From Bacteroidota bacterium (GTDB lineage: Bacteria; Bacteroidota; Bacteroidia; Chitinophagales; Chitinophagaceae), in NCBI GenBank assembly GCA_018268105.1, contig JAFDXG010000106.1, positions 1 through 35,995 on the forward strand: a stretch of 35,995 bases of DNA, given 5' to 3'. Positions 9,372-16,963 of the stretch are shown here, piece by piece. How positions within the stretch are numbered: the first letter of the stretch is position 1; each line of letters opens with the position of its first letter. The position numbers were made by a program, and so were the translations under genes. The notes below the pieces were generated by a model. That model made no database searches. It saw only the letters and a list, made by a program, of their open reading frames with translations, and was not told where the DNA came from.

Positions 9372-10730
9372 TCAAATATTATCTGTAAGACTACTCCATA
9401 TTACATCATATACATCTATCGCAGTGATTACTGGTTTATCAACAGCCTGATCGGTTATCAGCACCGGATGATATGCCTCAGGAACAAGTATGCTACCATG
9501 TGAACCTTTCACCAGACTTGCATCAAGCGGAATCACATCCATCACATATCTCAACCCGGCTTTCTTTCGCAGCAGTTTGTATCCGGCCCTTGCTTTTGAA
9601 GTCATAAACAATTCTACAGGATCATATCCCGGCTTTTTGTGAATATCTACTACTCTTGCATAGTCCGGAGCCACTGCATCATCTTCCCAGAAATAATAGG
9701 TAAACCAGCTATCGGCATCTGCCACCAGCACCAGGTCGCCTGCTCTTTCGTGATCAACATGGTACTTCTTTTGTTCCTCACGGTTAAGTATCAACGCCAC
9801 CCCGGGTAAACCACTAATAATTGATTTTACTTTATGCTCAACAGATGTATCGTTAAAATAAATATGCGCTACCTGATGATCAGCAACAGCAAATGCTTTT
9901 GAAGCCCCGGCATCAAGCAATTCAAGGCCCCTTTCTACTCTTACTTCCAGAAGGTTGTACTGACGCAACAGCCTGTTAATATGAATTGGTTTTGACACCG
10001 GTGCAATTCCATATTCCGAAAGCAAAATAATGCGTGCACCCGCTGCTGTATAATGTGATACAAGTTGTTTTACTACCCTATCAATTTCTGAAAGGTCTTT
10101 CCCGATCATAGATAAATCATTGCCAAATTTTTGCAGGCAATAATCCAGATGAGGCAGGTATATTAATGTTAACCGCGGGTCATATTTTATATCGGTGTAA
10201 ACAGATGCATCAGCAATCCATTGTGTTGATGTAATATCAGCACCAGGCCCCCAGAATTTAAACAAAGGGAATTGTCCTAATGATGCCTGCAGTTCATCTC
10301 TTAATCCTGCGGGTTGAGTATAGCAGTCAGGCATTTTACGACCGTCTGCAAGGTAATTGGGACGGGGTGTTGCCGAATATTCGGCACTGGAATACATATT
10401 GTACCACCAGAACATTTTAGAAGTGGTAAAAGAAGGTTCAATTCTTCTGGCACGTTCCCATATTTTTTCTGAGGCTACGAGTTTATTAGATTGTTTCCAG
10501 AATTTAATCTCACAATCTGTTCGATCATACCATCCGTTACCAACTATCCCGTGCTCAGCCGGCCACTTCCCTGAGATATAAGTTGACTGTACTGATGTTG
10601 TTACTGCAGGCAACATGGGCTGAATGGTACGCAGGCTACGGGAAGTTATATATTCCTTTATGAAAGGGGTATATTCTCCTATTAATGAAGCAGACAAGCC
10701 AACAATATCTATCACTACCGTCTTATGCAT
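9372..10730 (-). CDS. eboF: EboF: alkaline-phosphatase-superfamily phosphodiesterase-like protein
   Basis: Last gene of the ebo cluster and a member of the type I phosphodiesterase/nucleotide pyrophosphatase branch of the alkaline phosphatase superfamily. Visible in the 452 aa: D8 in the first strand (VVIDIVGL), candidate nucleophile T44 within PAVTTSVQSTY followed by GKWPAEHGIVGNGWY, D196 (YLPHLDYCLQ), and H411 in GSHGS. Two positions differ from characterised NPP enzymes: the PDxxGH motif has Gln200 where the His falls, and the SDHG motif reads SEYG (E239, Y240). It may therefore bind metal differently or have another activity. There is no signal peptide, so it is probably cytosolic. It starts 32 bases after eboE. 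A phosphate- or phosphodiester-removing role in the pathway is inferred. Confidence 0.9.
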   Translation of the reverse strand: MHKTVVIDIVGLSASLIGEYTPFIKEYITSRSLRTIQPMLPAVTTSVQSTYISGKWPAEHGIVGNGWYDRTDCEIKFWKQSNKLVASEKIWERARRIEPSFTTSKMFWWYNMYSSAEYSATPRPNYLADGRKMPDCYTQPAGLRDELQASLGQFPLFKFWGPGADITSTQWIADASVYTDIKYDPRLTLIYLPHLDYCLQKFGNDLSMIGKDLSEIDRVVKQLVSHYTAAGARIILLSEYGIAPVSKPIHINRLLRQYNLLEVRVERGLELLDAGASKAFAVADHQVAHIYFNDTSVEHKVKSIISGLPGVALILNREEQKKYHVDHERAGDLVLVADADSWFTYYFWEDDAVAPDYARVVDIHKKPGYDPVELFMTSKARAGYKLLRKKAGLRYVMDVIPLDASLVKGSHGSILVPEAYHPVLITDQAVDKPVITAIDVYDVIWSSLTDNI

Positions 10731-10762
10731 TCATAATCTTATTTGTAATGAGTGAAATGAAT

Positions 10763-11971
10763 TTAATTCTTCAGCAACCCGTTTACCCATTCTATTTCCC
10801 TGACAATAGAATCTGATAATGGCAGCCGGATTGCTTCAGGCAGTACTTCCCAGGTATAGGTTTCTATTTCTAAATGATGCGTAAAAGCGTTGTTGCAATG
10901 AATATGCAGTACTTTTTCTATATCCTTGCGTGTAGCATGTAATATACCATAGTTTTCGAGAAATACCGGCACATGATAATGTGCCCTCCATTCGCGTACA
11001 TCAGGGTTATCTGCATCCTGAAGTGCATCAGGCATATCCGGGTATCTTTTTAACTCTCCGTTGCCATACTTTGCAATAACCTGGTGGAGGTAGGTAGATT
11101 CGTTAAACTGACGAAAGGCATTAAGTACGGGTTCACGATCTGCAGGATCGGCTGCAATATCTGCCTTAAGTGCAGCACTAATTTGTATTTTACCTGTACG
11201 TATACCATGCGATTGAAATTTTTTGATCATTGACTCATGATCTTCATAGCATACTGCAAAATGACAAATATCATAGCATAATTGTATATGCATCTTAATA
11301 TGTGATTCTGCCTCTTCTTTGCTGCAACCAAATTTTTGACATATATAAGATATCCCGTCAGGTAGCAGATGTTGGAGATACCAGTTTAGGAACTCGGTTC
11401 CATCACCCAGCAATCCATCAGGTTCGGGTTCTATATCAATATGAATAAGCTTGCCTGTATATTGCCTGATTTGAATGAGCATATCCAGCACTACCAGTAT
11501 ATTTTGAGTAGCCTGCTTCAATACCGGCTCTAAATACTGCTGATTATGCCAGAAACGGTAAGATAATGGTGAAGTAGATATACCACCATCTATTCCGGCA
11601 GGTAATAACTCCGCCAGTAACTGTGCGAGTCGAATAGTATATTGCACCCTGTCATTACTGAGCCAGTCCGGGGTATGTACATAATCTTTCACTTTTGTGC
11701 GATGAAAGCTCCCATACGGGAATCCATTCATCGTAAATACAAAAGCATTATTTTCGGTTAACCATTGCCGAAATATGGTAAGATTTGACCCACTTGTAAG
11801 TTCACGTGATGCCATATCAGAAAGCCGTAATCCTATACCGAATGATTTATAGGGGGCAACCTTCTGTTTAATAAAAGGTATATGCTCCTTCAGTTGAGTA
11901 AAATGATCCTTCCATGTTTCTCCGGCATGTATATTAGTACAGTAGGTAAGGAGTCCGTAAGAAGTTTCCAT
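10763..11971 (-). CDS. eboE: EboE: xylose-isomerase-like TIM-barrel protein
   Basis: Ebo cluster protein with the AP endonuclease 2/xylose isomerase TIM-barrel look, expected to isomerise or epimerise a sugar or cyclitol. In the 402 aa, likely metal or substrate ligands are seen in HIDIEPEPDG (His177, Glu181, Glu183) and CYDICHFAVCYED (D234, H237, E243), spaced as in this barrel family. The N-terminal METSYGLLTYCTNIHAGETW is characteristic of the EboE family as I recall it. It starts 11 bases after eboD and ends 32 bases before eboF, so it is in the same transcript. The reaction has not been established for any member that I know. Confidence 0.9.
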   Translation of the reverse strand: METSYGLLTYCTNIHAGETWKDHFTQLKEHIPFIKQKVAPYKSFGIGLRLSDMASRELTSGSNLTIFRQWLTENNAFVFTMNGFPYGSFHRTKVKDYVHTPDWLSNDRVQYTIRLAQLLAELLPAGIDGGISTSPLSYRFWHNQQYLEPVLKQATQNILVVLDMLIQIRQYTGKLIHIDIEPEPDGLLGDGTEFLNWYLQHLLPDGISYICQKFGCSKEEAESHIKMHIQLCYDICHFAVCYEDHESMIKKFQSHGIRTGKIQISAALKADIAADPADREPVLNAFRQFNESTYLHQVIAKYGNGELKRYPDMPDALQDADNPDVREWRAHYHVPVFLENYGILHATRKDIEKVLHIHCNNAFTHHLEIETYTWEVLPEAIRLPLSDSIVREIEWVNGLLKN

Positions 11972-11982
11972 TAAATACTTTT

Positions 11983-13128
11983 TTATAATACTGATTTAAG
12001 CCAGGTCGCAGATTTTTTGAGCATTTCTATATCCAGTTCATGTACCTCCTCCCCCTTTCCAATTGCAGAAAGTAACATTATAGTGAGCCTGCCACCAAGG
12101 TGTTCTCTGAATTCATGTAATCCTTTCAGCACAGCACTGTTTTCATTGTCAATACCCATCAATGGATGGGTAATGGCAAATCCAAGACTTTTCAACAAAG
12201 CTACAATTGATCTTGCATCCTTCTCATCAATTCTTCCTGACATAAAGGAATATGCGCTGTCAAGCGCTATACCCATTGCCACGGCTTCTCCATGACGTAT
12301 AGTAAAGTCTGATAGTTGCTCCACTTTATGAGCGCTCCAATGCCCAAAATCCAAAGGACGCGATGATCCCATTTCGAAAGGATCCCCACCGGCAATATGG
12401 GCTACATGCAACTGGGCACAGCGTTTGATCAGATATTCCATGGATACGTTATCCCTTCCAGCAAGTGCATTGCCGTTTTGAATAAGCCAGACAAAAAATT
12501 CCTTATCTTTTATGAGAGCCACTTTTACTGCTTCTGACATACCCGACCGCCACTCAGCATCAGAAAGTGTAGAAAGAAAAAAGAAATCACAAAACACAGC
12601 AACAGGGGGAACAAATGTGCCCAGAAAATTTTTCTTACCGCGATAGTTAATACCATTCTTTACCCCTACTCCGGAATCGTTTTGGGAAAGTACAGTTGTA
12701 GGAATACGAATATGCCTGATACCTCTGTGGGCAATAGCTGCAGCAAAACCTGCCAGATCAAGAACTGCACCACCACCTATGGCTGCTATATAGGAATGCC
12801 GGTCTATACCGTGGGTGTTCACCGCATCTGTGATCTTGTTTAAATATTCAGTACTGTTTTTCGACTGTTCTCCTCCCGGAACAATTAGAATTTCTTCCAC
12901 CAATTGTACCGGCACATCAGATGAAAAATACAGCCTGATGTTTTCCAAAAGCCCAGGATGACAGTCCGATACTCCTTTATCAATAACAAAAAATATCTTT
13001 TGTGCGGTTCCTTCATTTTGGGTATGAAGGAAATTCCTGAAGAGAGGATTAGATGGGTTGAACAGGTGATGGGTGAAAAAAACATCATATCCAAACTGAA
13101 CACTAAACCTTTGCTTAATCTGATCCAT
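11983..13128 (-). CDS. eboD: EboD: 3-dehydroquinate-synthase-like sugar phosphate cyclase
   Basis: Member of the sugar phosphate cyclase superfamily, NAD-dependent enzymes that close a sugar phosphate into a carbocycle. The 381 aa keep the NAD-binding GGGAVLD (118-124), the PTTVLSQNDSGVGVKNG loop (143-159; DHQS has SVGGKTG there), GKKNFLGTF, and the three metal ligands E199 (MSEAVKV), H263 (FGHWSAH) and H279 (RHGEAVAMG), whose spacing matches dehydroquinate synthase. It is unlikely to be the housekeeping aroB because it sits in a complete ebo operon and diverges at several substrate-pocket motifs. The product is probably a C7 cyclitol or similar ring, inferred. A 191-base gap precedes it, holding a -7-like TAGATTTG. 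Confidence 0.93.
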   Translation of the reverse strand: MDQIKQRFSVQFGYDVFFTHHLFNPSNPLFRNFLHTQNEGTAQKIFFVIDKGVSDCHPGLLENIRLYFSSDVPVQLVEEILIVPGGEQSKNSTEYLNKITDAVNTHGIDRHSYIAAIGGGAVLDLAGFAAAIAHRGIRHIRIPTTVLSQNDSGVGVKNGINYRGKKNFLGTFVPPVAVFCDFFFLSTLSDAEWRSGMSEAVKVALIKDKEFFVWLIQNGNALAGRDNVSMEYLIKRCAQLHVAHIAGGDPFEMGSSRPLDFGHWSAHKVEQLSDFTIRHGEAVAMGIALDSAYSFMSGRIDEKDARSIVALLKSLGFAITHPLMGIDNENSAVLKGLHEFREHLGGRLTIMLLSAIGKGEEVHELDIEMLKKSATWLKSVL

Positions 13129-13319
13129 TTCGTTTTAACTGAATATAAATTGGATAATCATGAACAATAAAATAAACCTTAAAATTAATGTTTTGCTTAC
13201 AAATCTAACCGGCAGATCACAAATTTTAGTTGTATAAACTTTCCTCATTCCTGGCAACCCATTTCTGCCAGCCAGCGAAAGAAAATAGTGGTATGAGACT
13301 TAAAATGTGCTCAAATTGA
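13129..13319 (-). promoter_or_regulatory. eboC-eboD intergenic gap with a -7-like element
   Basis: This is the only sizeable gap inside the ebo cluster (191 bases; the others are 11-36). The minus strand has TAGATTTG (13200-13207), an exact match to the Bacteroidota -7 pattern TAnnTTTG, 71 bases before the eboD start. No good -33 TTG lies at the proper distance. It could be an internal promoter or simply a spacer. Confidence 0.3.
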
Positions 13320-14213
13320 CTATGTAACTGCAAAAAGCTTAGCCAGTATTAAAGATACCGGCAACAGGGCAAAGATCAATAACACTATAAGAGGAAGCCC
13401 AAAAGCAGCAGCCCATGAAGCATTCATCACTATAAGTGCTATCACACCAGCTTTTACAGCCTTACCGATCATTGGCCCGGAAGGATTTTGCATTGCTCTG
13501 AATAAGGGTATTAAAACCATAATAAGAAATACTATGAGACATACTGATGTAAGCACCCAATTTTTATTCCATACACCTATACCCAAAATAATACCTGCAA
13601 CAATACTATATAAGAATAGCGCAAAATATAATGTATTTTTTTTACCGCCATGCACTTCGTCCCTGCTAATCATAGTGATTGCAGCAATATATACAACCGG
13701 AACAAGACCCAGATACCAAAACTGAGTCAATGCTGCAGGAATAATGCTTATGCCAAGCAATAAATTCAGCCCTCTGCAAACCCCCATATTCAATGGACCC
13801 AGCAGTGTGCTATGTTTACCCCAACGGTCATAAATAAGCGCAGAAATGGCAATAGCAATGGCTAACCATGTGCAAGCTTCAAAAAAAACGGTATGAACTC
13901 TTCCGGCAGCCATGATACCTGCAAGTAGTAAAACTATACCCAGCAAACCCGCTTCATTTTTTGTAACCGCACCACGGGGAATAGGCCGCTCGGGTCGTTC
14001 AACGCTATCCAGTTCAGCATCAAAAACATCATTGAATACTACACCACCACCATACAAACCAACAGTAGAAAACACCAAAAGTATTACAGGAAATAAGGAA
14101 ACATAATCCTCTTTGAAATAGCCTGCAATAGCTATACCGGCAAGAATATCAGAAACAGCGGTAATAATATTTGCCGGACGCATCAGCCTCAGCATGGCTA
14201 CAATCTTCTGCAC
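13320..14213 (-). CDS. eboC: EboC: UbiA-family prenyltransferase
   Basis: Integral-membrane prenyltransferase of the UbiA superfamily, which transfers an isoprenoid from its diphosphate to an acceptor. The 297-aa protein is highly hydrophobic with about 8-9 membrane segments. The first Asp-rich motif is NDVFDAELD (61-69), followed by the usual RPERPIPRG (73-81). The YDRWGK segment (128-133) and the SRDEVHGGKK loop (183-192) occupy the second-motif region. The start is GTG at 14213, 11 bases after eboB; an ATG at 14195 is the alternative and loses only six residues. In the ebo context the acceptor is probably the EboD-derived product, inferred, which would anchor the compound in the inner membrane. 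Confidence 0.93.
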   Translation of the reverse strand: MQKIVAMLRLMRPANIITAVSDILAGIAIAGYFKEDYVSLFPVILLVFSTVGLYGGGVVFNDVFDAELDSVERPERPIPRGAVTKNEAGLLGIVLLLAGIMAAGRVHTVFFEACTWLAIAIAISALIYDRWGKHSTLLGPLNMGVCRGLNLLLGISIIPAALTQFWYLGLVPVVYIAAITMISRDEVHGGKKNTLYFALFLYSIVAGIILGIGVWNKNWVLTSVCLIVFLIMVLIPLFRAMQNPSGPMIGKAVKAGVIALIVMNASWAAAFGLPLIVLLIFALLPVSLILAKLFAVT

Positions 14214-14224
14214 AATGGAGATGA

Positions 14225-15211
14225 TTATTGAATGAAGATGGAATTTTTATCTATCCGTGGCTGCTGTCCACCTCTTAATACTGTATTCCCGCTGAATTTT
14301 CTGCTTTGATCAATTTCTTTTACTGCTGCAAAATCTGCTTCGTCAATTTGGCCACTTTGTCCAAAAGCAGTGATGGCATTTTGATAGGTCACCATCCGTA
14401 TATCTTCGTCAGTTATACCTCTCATTTTCATTAACACTGCCGTTTTGGGAACTGCCAGCGGATCACTAATTCCCCAGTCGGCCGCAGAATTTATCATTAT
14501 GCGTTCAGTACCGTACTGTTTTACAATATCCACCATACGCTCATTGCTCATTTTTGTAAAAGGATAAATGGTAAACCCTGCCCAGAACCCTCTGTCGAGC
14601 ACTTCTTTTACTGTTTCTTCATTATTATGGTCTACAATCACCATGTAAGGATCAAGCCCGTGTTCTATAGCAATATCCATACTCCTGGTTGTACCGCGTT
14701 TTTTATCGCGGTGAGGGGTATGAATCTGCACCGGTAAACCGGCTTCCTTCGCCAGTTCAAGTTGCAGGCGATAATATTTCTCTTCTGCTGCAGTCTGATC
14801 ATCAAAACCAATTTCGCCTACTCCTACCACTCCTTCCTTATATACAAAGAGTGGCAATAATTCCATCACCTGTTCAGCCAGTGCTTCATTATTTGCTTCG
14901 CGGGAATTTAAACCGATTGTACTATAATGTTTTATCCCAAACTGGGAAGACCGAAAACGTTCCCACCCGATCAGGCTGCTGTAATAATCTCTGAAAGTAT
15001 CTACTCCTGTACGTGGCTGTCCCAGCCAGAACGCAGGTTCTATCAAACCAACTATACCGGCATCTGCCATTGCCTGGTAATCATCTGTAGTACGCGACGT
15101 CATGTGTATATGAGGATCAAAAAACTGCATCCCTTTTATGAGCTCGAGGTATGAACTATCTTGTTTTACCAGTTGAATATCTTTTTCTGAATTATTATTA
15201 CTGCAACACAT
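14225..15211 (-). CDS. eboB: EboB: TatD-like metal-dependent hydrolase
   Basis: Amidohydrolase-superfamily TIM barrel of the TatD type. In the 328 aa the metal site is complete: HIH (H34, H36), E133 in GVGEIGFDD, H164 in PVQIHTPH, H195 in VIVDHNN and D245 in NSAADWG. A 27-residue polar leader starting MCCSNNNSEK precedes the barrel; it has two cysteines but no hydrophobic stretch, so it is not a lipoprotein signal. It starts 36 bases after eboA and ends 11 bases before eboC. The substrate is unknown. TatD relatives include DNases and lactonases, so hydrolysis of a ring or phosphoester intermediate is possible. Confidence 0.92.
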   Translation of the reverse strand: MCCSNNNSEKDIQLVKQDSSYLELIKGMQFFDPHIHMTSRTTDDYQAMADAGIVGLIEPAFWLGQPRTGVDTFRDYYSSLIGWERFRSSQFGIKHYSTIGLNSREANNEALAEQVMELLPLFVYKEGVVGVGEIGFDDQTAAEEKYYRLQLELAKEAGLPVQIHTPHRDKKRGTTRSMDIAIEHGLDPYMVIVDHNNEETVKEVLDRGFWAGFTIYPFTKMSNERMVDIVKQYGTERIMINSAADWGISDPLAVPKTAVLMKMRGITDEDIRMVTYQNAITAFGQSGQIDEADFAAVKEIDQSRKFSGNTVLRGGQQPRIDKNSIFIQ

Positions 15212-15247
15212 ATATTTTCTTTAAAAATAAATTACTAAAATTTTATG

Positions 15248-16132
15248 TTAACTACCCATCGCCATTTCCAATGCAAGCGACGACCAGGTTAAAGATTTAT
15301 TTTCTATAGCACTTTTTAAATTTTCATGGCGATTCAGCCATTCCTTTGCCTGAAGAAAATTGCTATTGTAACACGCAAGTGCTGCAGCTTCACGCTCAAG
15401 CGGGTCATTGCTATTGCCGATACGCTCAATATCTGCAAAATTTTTTTCATCAATAAATTTTCCCACACTACGCCAAAGTTGCGGGTTTATCTTCCGTCCT
15501 GCCGCCCAGCGTTCATGGGCATAATCCAGCAATATATTTGCCAGTTCAGCATTTGCCCTCCGGTCAATCTCATAAATCCGGTCTACAGGTTTATCAGTAA
15601 AAATAGCTTTCATCACCAGTTGATTCCAGGCAGGATCATCCAGCCAGGCAGCAGGATAAGGGTTATTGCATATTACTGCTGTACCCACAACTCCAATATT
15701 GCTTCTCACACCTTCCGCACAGCGGGCTTTCCATCGTGCAGGATAAGCCAATACAGGAAGTGCAGAATATAGGGCTACCAATTCATTCATATCAGCCGCA
15801 AGAAAGAGATTTTCTATAGCAGCCACATATGCGTTCTCCTGTTCGCTATCTCTGCTCATGAGCAACCATATACGGCTAAGACGATCAATAGTCCAGCCTT
15901 CAAAAGACAATCCCGGGTATATTTGGTCTATCTCATTACTTACTGTATCAGTTATTGTTATTTCCGTTTTACCGGTTTTTCTTGGCATCATAGCAAATGC
16001 AGCATTAAACTGTGCCGACGGTAAATTTCCATGAATCTTTTCCTGCAACCAGTTAAAAACTTCTTTATTTACATTTTTTTCAATGATGGTGGAAATTATT
16101 GTTGAGAGTTCTTTTACAGGGTAACTAAACAT
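15248..16132 (-). CDS. eboA: EboA domain protein, first gene of the ebo cluster
   Basis: A 294-aa soluble protein without signal peptide or membrane helix. I recognise it from position and general character as EboA, which has no known biochemical activity. Much of it looks alpha-helical and repeat-like (for example LWLMSRDSEQENAYVAAIENL and the C-terminal LEREAAALACYNSNFLQA region), suggesting a scaffold or HEAT-like fold. It is transcribed from a promoter 23 bases upstream and leads the A-B-C-D-E-F operon. Assignment as EboA rests chiefly on the intact order of the five downstream genes. The role in the pathway is unknown. Confidence 0.85.
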   Translation of the reverse strand: MFSYPVKELSTIISTIIEKNVNKEVFNWLQEKIHGNLPSAQFNAAFAMMPRKTGKTEITITDTVSNEIDQIYPGLSFEGWTIDRLSRIWLLMSRDSEQENAYVAAIENLFLAADMNELVALYSALPVLAYPARWKARCAEGVRSNIGVVGTAVICNNPYPAAWLDDPAWNQLVMKAIFTDKPVDRIYEIDRRANAELANILLDYAHERWAAGRKINPQLWRSVGKFIDEKNFADIERIGNSNDPLEREAAALACYNSNFLQAKEWLNRHENLKSAIENKSLTWSSLALEMAMGS

Positions 16133-16154
16133 AACCTATCAGTTGACTGTTTGA

Positions 16155-16186
16155 CAAACTTGCATCAATAGCGAAGTAACTACAAA
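16155..16186 (-). promoter_or_regulatory. Bacteroidota-type promoter of the ebo operon
   Basis: On the minus strand TTTG (16183-16186) is followed after 20 bases by CAAGTTTG (16155-16162), a one-mismatch fit to the -33/-7 pattern TTTG-N(19-21)-TAnnTTTG. Transcription would begin about 15 bases before the eboA ATG at 16132. No regulator-binding palindrome is obvious next to it. Confidence 0.6.
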
Positions 16187-16450
16187 TACTACAATTAAAA
16201 GCTCTTTTGCAAGTATTTTGTAAATGATTAAGATCATGTTGAAGTATATAAAATGCAGCCATAGTGACAACATTCACCTTTACCAACTTTTCCACAAAAA
16301 AAATTATCCATCTCATCCTTATTTTGAATTATTTTTTTTACCTTTTCCGTCCTGTTGTTATGAAGCTCAGCTTTATGAAACGATATGCCGGTAGTCATAT
16401 TGAATGAATTTGAGTACTGTACCCTTTGATACCTTGTCATAATTCCTCCC
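16187..16450. other. Non-coding divergent spacer between ebo and the 98-aa gene
   Basis: Together with the two flanking promoters this is a 377-base divergent region (16133-16509). It is AT-rich. Short open frames on the minus strand show no protein-like composition. No RNA gene or strong dyad was seen. Confidence 0.4.
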
Positions 16451-16481
16451 TTGTAATGCTGTGTTATAGGCCATTGCTTTG
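16451..16481 (+). promoter_or_regulatory. Candidate promoter of the 98-aa gene
   Basis: TTG (16451-16453), 20 bases, then TTGCTTTG (16474-16481), one mismatch from TAnnTTTG. The predicted start of transcription is about 20 bases before the ATG at 16510, which supports that start over an in-frame upstream one. Confidence 0.45.
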
Positions 16482-16509
16482 CGTATTAACCACCCTAAAT
16501 ATATATATC

Positions 16510-16806
16510 ATGCCCCAGCTCAGCCCTTCAGCCATACAAATCCCCACTATTGTAAATGATATTATAACTATTGAAGTAAAGGATTATGCACTTTCAGATA
16601 CTTACCTGACATATGATATTACAGACGCTGGGAAGAAGGTATACCGCAAAGGTCAGTTCAGGGGGCAAAGTATTCAAATGAGGATTACACACCTCAGAGA
16701 CGGGAAATATGCAATTAACCTAAATAGTTGTGATACTGACAAATGTTCATTCCTGTTCGAAAAAATCTCCGGCTTCCCCTGGATGAGTCATGAATCTCAT
16801 TCATAA
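16510..16806 (+). CDS. Small protein resembling a type IX secretion C-terminal (sorting) domain
   Basis: A 98-aa protein of unknown function. Its middle (about 17-80) has the beta-strand pattern of the Por/type IX secretion sorting domain: hydrophobic strands, then YDITDAGKKVYRKGQF, ITHLRDGKYAINL and a final FLFEK strand. In that family such domains sit at the C-terminus of large secreted proteins, but here it stands nearly alone. The chosen ATG follows a fitting promoter. In-frame starts at 16426 and 16459 would add a partly hydrophobic leader that could be a poor signal peptide. It may be a detached domain, a gene remnant, or an unrelated small beta-sandwich. It lies 157 bases before the Balon-like gene. 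Confidence 0.6.
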   Translation: MPQLSPSAIQIPTIVNDIITIEVKDYALSDTYLTYDITDAGKKVYRKGQFRGQSIQMRITHLRDGKYAINLNSCDTDKCSFLFEKISGFPWMSHESHS

Positions 16807-16963
16807 AAATTACAGAATAAACCCCAAAAAATATTTTAAGTAATAATAGTCACCGTTCCGGTTCGAAACTTTGCAGAGATGAGATAGATCAACCTCACAA
16901 CTGATAACAGTCAGTGTGTATCTGTATTTATATCAATAGCTTCGTAATTTAAATCAACTTAAT

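Noticed and set aside
11983..13128. Annotation as housekeeping 3-dehydroquinate synthase (aroB)
   Set aside because: Ebo operon context and altered substrate-loop motifs argue for EboD.
15326..15772. 148-codon plus-strand frame within eboA
   Set aside because: Antisense to eboA; no domain recognised and eboA fits the operon.
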